From the NCBI GenBank assembly GCA_964470785.1, contig CAYYED010000012.1, forward strand, positions 1 to 19,622: a stretch of DNA of 19,622 nt, in the 5' to 3' direction. The notes beneath the pieces were generated by a model. It did not search any database and was not told the origin of the DNA. It worked only from the letters and a program-made list of their open reading frames with translations. Every line of letters starts with the position of its first letter. Positions within the stretch are counted from its first letter, which is position 1. Shown one piece after another: positions 15,223 to 19,622 of this stretch. A program made the translations under genes and the position numbers. Source of the stretch: CAYYED01 sp964470785 (lineage in GTDB: Bacteria > Patescibacteriota > Minisyncoccia > Minisyncoccales > PEYH01).

Positions 15223-15303
15223 ATTATAAAATGATGAACACAAGATAAAGGCGTGATGAACGCACGATTATCTTGTGTTTATCGTGTTAACATCTTGTTT
15301 TCA
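15223..15303. repeat. Iterated inverted element V between kinase and regulator
   Basis: GATGAACACAAGATAA (15233-15248) pairs with 15268-15283 (one mismatch). A third, degenerate copy lies at 15286-15305. The loop holds GCGT-gatga-ACGC. On the minus strand it begins at the kinase stop codon and ends in TATAATATG, the regulator start, like the GxxExxY cassettes but without a gene. Confidence 0.8.
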
Positions 15304-16359
15304 TCAATTTACTGGCAAGGTAAAACAAAAGGTTGTCCCTTGGTTTTCTTCCGATTCAAACCAAATTTTCCCTCCATGGGCCTCAATAATGTTTTTGGCA
15401 ATAAAAAGTCCTGTGCCATTACCCTCTGTTTCTGCTTTAACAGCATTGGAAGCCCTAAAAAATTTCTTTAAAATACTGCCTTGCTGGTCTTTGGGTATTC
15501 CGATTCCAGTGTCTTCAATGGCAAACCATAACTCTTCTTCTTTTAAGCGCAAGATAATGGTTATTCTTCCGCCGAGAGGAGTATATCTAACGGCATTATC
15601 AAGCAAATTTTGAACCACAAAGCTTATCTGCTCAATATCCATCCTTATCTTGGGCAATTTTTTATCTAAGACCTGAATCTCAAACTTAATCTTTTTTTTC
15701 TTAATTTCCTCTTTATAAAATTTTACTACAGAGTCAACCACTTTGTCAAAGCGGGCTGCTTCCAGCTTATAAACATGCCTTCCTTCTTCTATTTTAACCA
15801 AGTTCAACAAATTATTTATCAAGGAAATCATTCTTTTATTGTCTTCAAAGGCCTTTTGAATCAATGTTTTCTGTTCTTCGTTTAGTTCGCCTGCTTTTTC
15901 CTGCAAAAGCCGTTCTAGCATCCATTGAATTGCCGAAAGCGGAGTTCTAAGCTGATGGGCAGAGATAGTAACAAATTCTGTTTTCGTCCTTTCAATTGTT
16001 TTTTTCCTGGTAATATCGTGTAAAACAACCAGGGTTCCTATTTTTTCACCTTCTCTTACTATGAAAGATGAGGTAATTTCTAATATGAAGTTTTTTTCAA
16101 TTTCCAATTCTTTCCTAAAAAACTCTTTGATCTCTTTTCCTAATAGATAAAAAAGGTTGTTCAGCGGAGAATGCTTAGAAAATTCTTCAACGGGCTTATT
16201 CAAAAGTTCTCTTATTTTTTCTTCAATTCCAAACATCTTTTGCGCCATATGGTTAGCCAGCAAAAGATTGCCTGCTTCATTAAAAACCATTAAACCATCG
16301 CCAAGATGGTCTAAAATACTAAAAATTTCTTCTCTGCTTATTTCTTTTTGCGTTTTCAT
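15304..16359 (-). CDS. Soluble PAS-domain sensor histidine kinase
   Basis: 351 aa from ATG at 16359. Residues ~10-120 form a PAS domain (ILDHLGDGLMVFNEAGNLLLANHMAQKMFG ... GTLVVLHDITRKK). HisKA at ~125-195 has the H-box SAHQLRTPLSAIQW with the phosphorylated histidine. The ATPase domain has N-box NLLDNAVRYTP, G1 DTGIGIP, F-box FFRAS and G2 GNGTGLFIAK. No membrane segment, so it senses a cytosolic signal or takes input from a membrane partner. It is 3 nt downstream of the O-antigen ligase/TPR gene, hence the same operon. It should phosphorylate the response regulator that follows. Confidence 0.95.
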   Translation of the reverse strand: MKTQKEISREEIFSILDHLGDGLMVFNEAGNLLLANHMAQKMFGIEEKIRELLNKPVEEFSKHSPLNNLFYLLGKEIKEFFRKELEIEKNFILEITSSFIVREGEKIGTLVVLHDITRKKTIERTKTEFVTISAHQLRTPLSAIQWMLERLLQEKAGELNEEQKTLIQKAFEDNKRMISLINNLLNLVKIEEGRHVYKLEAARFDKVVDSVVKFYKEEIKKKKIKFEIQVLDKKLPKIRMDIEQISFVVQNLLDNAVRYTPLGGRITIILRLKEEELWFAIEDTGIGIPKDQQGSILKKFFRASNAVKAETEGNGTGLFIAKNIIEAHGGKIWFESEENQGTTFCFTLPVN

Positions 16360-16362
16360 AGA

Positions 16363-18696
16363 TTATATATTAATCTCCTCCGGCACTTCCTCTTCAATTG
16401 GAAGGTCGAGAGGGATTTCATCTGTTATGGGCAACCCTTTTTCTAAATCCCGCAAAATTCTCTGCACCTCTTCGTTTTCCGGATTCAATCGGCCCACCTT
16501 TTCAAATTCTTTTCTTGCTTTCTCTGTCTCTCCTTGCTGGCCATACACCAAGCCCAGCATATATATGGCATTGGAGTAATCGGGCATTAATTCAACCGAT
16601 GCCTTAAATTCTTTTTCCGCCTTATCTAAGTCTCGGTCTCTCCAATATAAAAGTCCTAACTGAAATGCGACACCGGAATCATGTGGAGAAGTTCTTCTGG
16701 TTTCCTGTAATCTTGCAATGGCTTCTATTAAATTCCCCTGCTGGTCATAAACCACTGCTAAAAGATAATGGGCAGGAGAATAATCCGGCTTAAGCTGTAT
16801 CGCTTTGCGTAAATTTTCCACTGCGAAAGAAAGCGCTTCTTGTTTTCTGTAATCTATTTGCTTTTTAGCGGCTTCCTGGGCGATTAAAACATATGCCCTG
16901 CCTATTTCACTATAGGCGAAAGGAGAGGATGGTTCCAGCTCTATTGCCTTGCGATACGCTGACAATGCCAGCTCGTCTGCTCCTTCAATTCCTATTAAGT
17001 TGCGATAAAAGTACCCCTTAACATTCCAGTTAGCCACGTTAACAGGCACCTCTCTCGTTGCTCTATTAATCGCCTCCGCGCCCCTGGCAACCGCATTGTA
17101 TGTTAATTGCTGGCGCTGTTCCTCTGTCAATTTCTCATCCCGTGAGAATATATCTGCTTTTAAAAGATATAATTGCGCCAATTCGCGCCAATAGACATCA
17201 AGTCCCGGATTAATTTCTACTGCTTTTGTCAAATAATCAAGCGCTTCATCTATCTTGCCGTCTTGCGCGCTTCTGATTCCTTGGAAATAATTTACATCCG
17301 CCCAATATCTTCTTGCCTGAATGAAAAGTGCGCTTAAACAGACCGTAATAATAAGCACGGAAGCCAGAACAAAAACGCCTGCCTTATGCGGAAAATTTGT
17401 TAAACTAATTTTTTTCTCTTTTTTTGCGGCATAAAATAAGAGCATGCCGGCATAAAGCCAGAAAGCAAACCATAAAACATAATTAAATGAATAGAAAATT
17501 CCGCCAACAAGCAGGCCTATGGCCGAAGCAAAAAACACGCCGTCTAAAAGAAAATTTTCTTTGTTTTGACAAAAACTTATAATCTTTTTACCCGCGATAT
17601 AAAACGCCCAGCCCATTAAAAAAAGTAAAGCGGCTCCCCCGAATATCCCCTGGGTCATCAGCCAACCAAGGACCGCTGAGCTTCCTTTAAGAAATCTATT
17701 TCCCCAAAAAGGGGTTTGATTGATAGCAGGCGAGCGAAATTTAGAATAGTTAAAGGTAAAAGTTCCCGGACCGGTCCCCAAAAAAACATTCTTGGGACTC
17801 TCTTGAAACGCTCCTCTCAAAATATTTATTTCTGTGGCAATGCTCGGAGAAACCTCTATGGGAATGGACGGCAAAAAGCCAGAACGAAAAGGAAAAAGAG
17901 AGAAGAATATAGATAGGGTCAATAAAACCATCAGTGTCCCTATCCAGATAAAAGCATTTTTGTCTTTTGTTGTTTTAACGCTAAACGCCAGCAATATCAT
18001 TGAAACCAGCGCCAAAATGCCCCAAGCGGTTCTAAAATTTATTAAAACAAGATTTAACAAAAAGATAAAAGAGCTTAAAATAAATGTTACTTTCCAAAAG
18101 CGACTACTTTTGAGAATCAAAAACAAAGAAATGGGAAGCAGTATGCTTGCCATAAGCGCAACACTGCTTATCGCTCCCATAATATTAAACAAAGCCGTCC
18201 CTGCAAAACTAAAAGGCAAAAGAAAGACGCCATAAGTCTGAAAAATTGTAAAAAGACCGGCAACCGCCCCTGAAACAATAAATAATTTTATTACAGACAA
18301 GAGTTCCTTTTCTTTCTGAAAAGAATTGGCAATAAGAAATGCAAGCATTAAAAAAGAAGCAGTTGCAACGAAACTTTCTGCCATATTCGTCGGCCACCCC
18401 CATAAGGAGCCGCCTCTCCAAAGAGAAAAGACGGTTGAAACGCCGGCCGCAATTAAAAGAAAAATCGCTGCTCCATAAAACAGGGCCTGTTTTTTAATTA
18501 CAATTTTCCCTTGCAATAATTGTCCTGAAAACCACGCTCCAAAGCTTATGGTCAATAGGAAAATCAGCAAGAGATGCTTGGGGTGCCCCAAAAAATCTTG
18601 AGAAAATGTTAAAAAGAATATCGGTACCAAAAAAACGGCAAGATAAAGAGATATTTTGTTTGTCTTGTCTAAAATAGATACCGTTTGGTTATCCAT
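16363..18696 (-). CDS. O-antigen ligase (Wzy/WaaL)-like polytopic protein with C-terminal TPRs
   Basis: 777 aa. Residues ~15-445 hold roughly a dozen membrane helices. The central part has FRTAWGILALVSMILL (the R-x-x-W signature near the catalytic loop) and FLGTGPGTFTFNYSKFRSP, both typical of the Wzy_C/O-antigen ligase family, which joins or polymerises lipid-linked glycans at the outer face. Residues ~455-760 form TPR repeats (DEALDYLTKAVEINPG, LSAYRKAIELEPSSPFAYSEIG, NLRKAIQLKPDYSPAHYLLA, KEFKASVELMPDYSNAIYMLG, KARKEFEKVGRLNPENEEV). The tail is acidic and proline-rich. Fusions of this kind are common in CPR genomes. The substrate cannot be told. It sits between a membrane-anchored HTH protein and a kinase. 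Confidence 0.88.
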   Translation of the reverse strand: MDNQTVSILDKTNKISLYLAVFLVPIFFLTFSQDFLGHPKHLLLIFLLTISFGAWFSGQLLQGKIVIKKQALFYGAAIFLLIAAGVSTVFSLWRGGSLWGWPTNMAESFVATASFLMLAFLIANSFQKEKELLSVIKLFIVSGAVAGLFTIFQTYGVFLLPFSFAGTALFNIMGAISSVALMASILLPISLFLILKSSRFWKVTFILSSFIFLLNLVLINFRTAWGILALVSMILLAFSVKTTKDKNAFIWIGTLMVLLTLSIFFSLFPFRSGFLPSIPIEVSPSIATEINILRGAFQESPKNVFLGTGPGTFTFNYSKFRSPAINQTPFWGNRFLKGSSAVLGWLMTQGIFGGAALLFLMGWAFYIAGKKIISFCQNKENFLLDGVFFASAIGLLVGGIFYSFNYVLWFAFWLYAGMLLFYAAKKEKKISLTNFPHKAGVFVLASVLIITVCLSALFIQARRYWADVNYFQGIRSAQDGKIDEALDYLTKAVEINPGLDVYWRELAQLYLLKADIFSRDEKLTEEQRQQLTYNAVARGAEAINRATREVPVNVANWNVKGYFYRNLIGIEGADELALSAYRKAIELEPSSPFAYSEIGRAYVLIAQEAAKKQIDYRKQEALSFAVENLRKAIQLKPDYSPAHYLLAVVYDQQGNLIEAIARLQETRRTSPHDSGVAFQLGLLYWRDRDLDKAEKEFKASVELMPDYSNAIYMLGLVYGQQGETEKARKEFEKVGRLNPENEEVQRILRDLEKGLPITDEIPLDLPIEEEVPEEINI

Positions 18697-18731
18697 AATA
18701 TTAAATTAATTTTATTAATTTTATTAAAAAG

Positions 18732-19391
18732 CTATTTTGGCAATACGGTCCGGGTGATTCCCTGCCCAAGCCATTGAAAGTATTCGCCAAAAATCTTAAA
18801 TGTTTCCTTAAAAACACCGTGTTGATGATCTATCCTCACCAGCCCGGCCTGTCCGGACTCCAACCAGTAATTTTCCAAGACCAACTCTATGTTTTCTATG
18901 CTCTCGCGCGCCAGGCCCGCCCCTTGTTCCGCAATGATTTTTATATCATAAAAAAAGCCGTTTCCTGTTCCTAAAAAATATGTAGAAAAAATCAGTACTA
19001 AAAAAGCCAGAATTGTCACCATGCCAAAATTTAATTTCGGTTTACCCGACAGCTTTCTTTGTGAGTTGTTTAGGATGCCCGACAGCTCTCTTTGTCTTTG
19101 CGAGCTGTTTAGGGAGGGGTTTTTTAAAAATTGTTCTCGCTCTCGTTCTTGTTCTTGTTTTTGTACTTCTGCTTGAAATCGTTTTTTCTCCGGCTGTTTT
19201 TGTATGTTTCTTTCAAAATACTGCTCTGCTTTTTGCACATAATCGTCTATCCATTCTTTTGTAGTTGCCCAATTTCTTCCTAATTTCACGGCTTTTAATT
19301 TGCCCTGCCTCGCCCTTAAGCTTAAATATGCCTGCGAATAAGGGCAATCCTCTGCCGCTTGAGCAAGAGAAATGTAATCATATTTTTTCAT
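18732..19391 (-). CDS. Membrane-anchored helix-turn-helix protein
   Basis: 219 aa from ATG at 19391. A TTG at 19409 would add six residues. Residues 5-55 (YISLAQAAEDCPYSQAYLSLRARQGKLKAVKLGRNWATTKEWIDDYV) look like an excisionase/MerR-type winged helix. A charged coiled region (QKQEQEREREQ) and a short internal duplication (about NSSQRQRELSG / NNSQRKLSG) follow. One membrane helix lies at about 122-142 (FGMVTILAFLVLIFSTYFL), with ~75 residues outside. The layout resembles one-component membrane regulators such as ToxR/CadC, but the HTH type differs. First gene of the glycan/kinase operon; the next start is 35 nt on. Its role in regulating that operon is inferred. Confidence 0.75.
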   Translation of the reverse strand: MKKYDYISLAQAAEDCPYSQAYLSLRARQGKLKAVKLGRNWATTKEWIDDYVQKAEQYFERNIQKQPEKKRFQAEVQKQEQEREREQFLKNPSLNSSQRQRELSGILNNSQRKLSGKPKLNFGMVTILAFLVLIFSTYFLGTGNGFFYDIKIIAEQGAGLARESIENIELVLENYWLESGQAGLVRIDHQHGVFKETFKIFGEYFQWLGQGITRTVLPK

Positions 19392-19442
19392 ATTTCTTAG
19401 TTCAAACAAATTCTATATATCCGATACCGTATCGCATAACTA

Positions 19443-19471
19443 ATTTTCTCAATAAAAAAACCCCTCGTCAA
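19443..19471 (-). promoter_or_regulatory. Possible promoter for the HTH operon
   Basis: On the minus strand, TTGACG (19466-19471), 17-nt spacer, GAAAAT (19443-19448). The -35 overlaps the loop of the terminator below. Downstream, TATCGGATATA (about 19420) is shared with the leader at 7433-7530. Weak match, so tentative. Confidence 0.4.
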
Positions 19472-19476
19472 GAGGG
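19454..19476 (-). terminator. Intrinsic terminator of an off-window minus-strand gene
   Basis: On the minus strand, CCCTC-ttgac-GAGGG(G) (plus 19462-19476) is followed by seven T. The stem is short but GC-rich. It implies a minus-strand transcript arriving from beyond the right edge. Confidence 0.65.
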
Positions 19477-19496
19477 AAACCTGTGGAGAACTAAAA

Positions 19497-19622
19497 TCCC
19501 TTGTTTTCAGGGGAATGACAATGACGGTGGACCGATGACCTTTGACTATTGACTATTGACACCTCCGTCATTGCGAGGGCGTTCTCTTTCACGTCATTGC
19601 GAGCCCCGAGTGAAACGAGGGG
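19497..19622. repeat. Dispersed repeats at the right edge
   Basis: No gene. Holds a degenerate dRS3-like piece ending GGGGAATGACA (about 19508), TTGACTATTGACTATTGAC tandem steps, and two copies of CGTCATTGCGAG (19566-19577, 19592-19603), the second followed by CCCCGAGTGAAACGAGGGG. CGTCATTGCGAG-type repeats are widespread in bacterial intergenic DNA. Confidence 0.7.

Noticed and set aside
15223..15243. TTG start adding seven residues to the response regulator
   Set aside because: MKKKILIIEDE is a typical receiver start, and the extra residues are read from the repeat element.

Overview
The window looks like chromosomal DNA of a Patescibacteria/CPR bacterium, most likely Parcubacteria-like. 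The clues are AT-rich coding DNA, gene starts preceded by AT-rich sequence (often AATATG) rather than a clear Shine-Dalgarno, several GxxExxY-family genes, large exported proteins full of GIGTTxP repeats, an O-antigen-ligase/TPR fusion, and a transposase-type N-terminal domain common in this group. This is inference from gene style; no rRNA or other phylogenetic marker is present.

Left part (1-7560, all minus strand). Three exported repeat proteins lie in tandem: 4056-6653, 1570-3306 and a partial one at 1-1078. Each has an N-terminal membrane segment and an outer part built from phage-tail-fibre-like GIGT motifs. The first also carries a cytoplasmic MerR-like DNA-binding domain. The two complete ones share a C-terminal module ending AYDE(I/V)N. 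A broken GxxExxY gene sits in each gap between them, one with a frameshift and one with a nonsense codon. Upstream are a small transposase-domain protein (6894-7433) with its own promoter and terminator, and two near-identical promoter cores.

Middle (7563-14844, plus strand). A repeat-rich stretch (dRS3-like palindromes and an 8-copy 18-bp array) precedes an extended -10 promoter. The promoter drives an F1-ATPase-type operon: an exported c-subunit-like protein, a long b-like coiled coil, delta, alpha, gamma, [GxxExxY cassette], beta, epsilon. The F1 catalytic motifs are intact, but no a subunit is present. The only c-like protein lacks the ion-binding carboxylate and carries an exported N-terminal domain. 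This may be an F1 motor not coupled to ions, or an ATP synthase whose membrane parts are encoded elsewhere.

Right part (14851-19409, minus strand). This is an apparent operon: a membrane-anchored helix-turn-helix protein, a polytopic O-antigen ligase/TPR protein, a soluble PAS histidine kinase and a single-domain response regulator. Together they suggest regulated surface-glycan assembly. The window ends in a terminator for an off-window gene and dispersed repeats.

Across the window, five intergenic elements are built from short iterated units in inverted arrangement (CGCGGAA, CGCTGAT, TGCGAAA and AACACAAGAT types). Each begins immediately after a stop codon, four fill the gap to the next start, and three enclose a co-oriented GxxExxY gene. 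They look like a family of mobile or domesticated cassettes that insert in operon gaps without breaking genes, one of them inside the ATPase operon.
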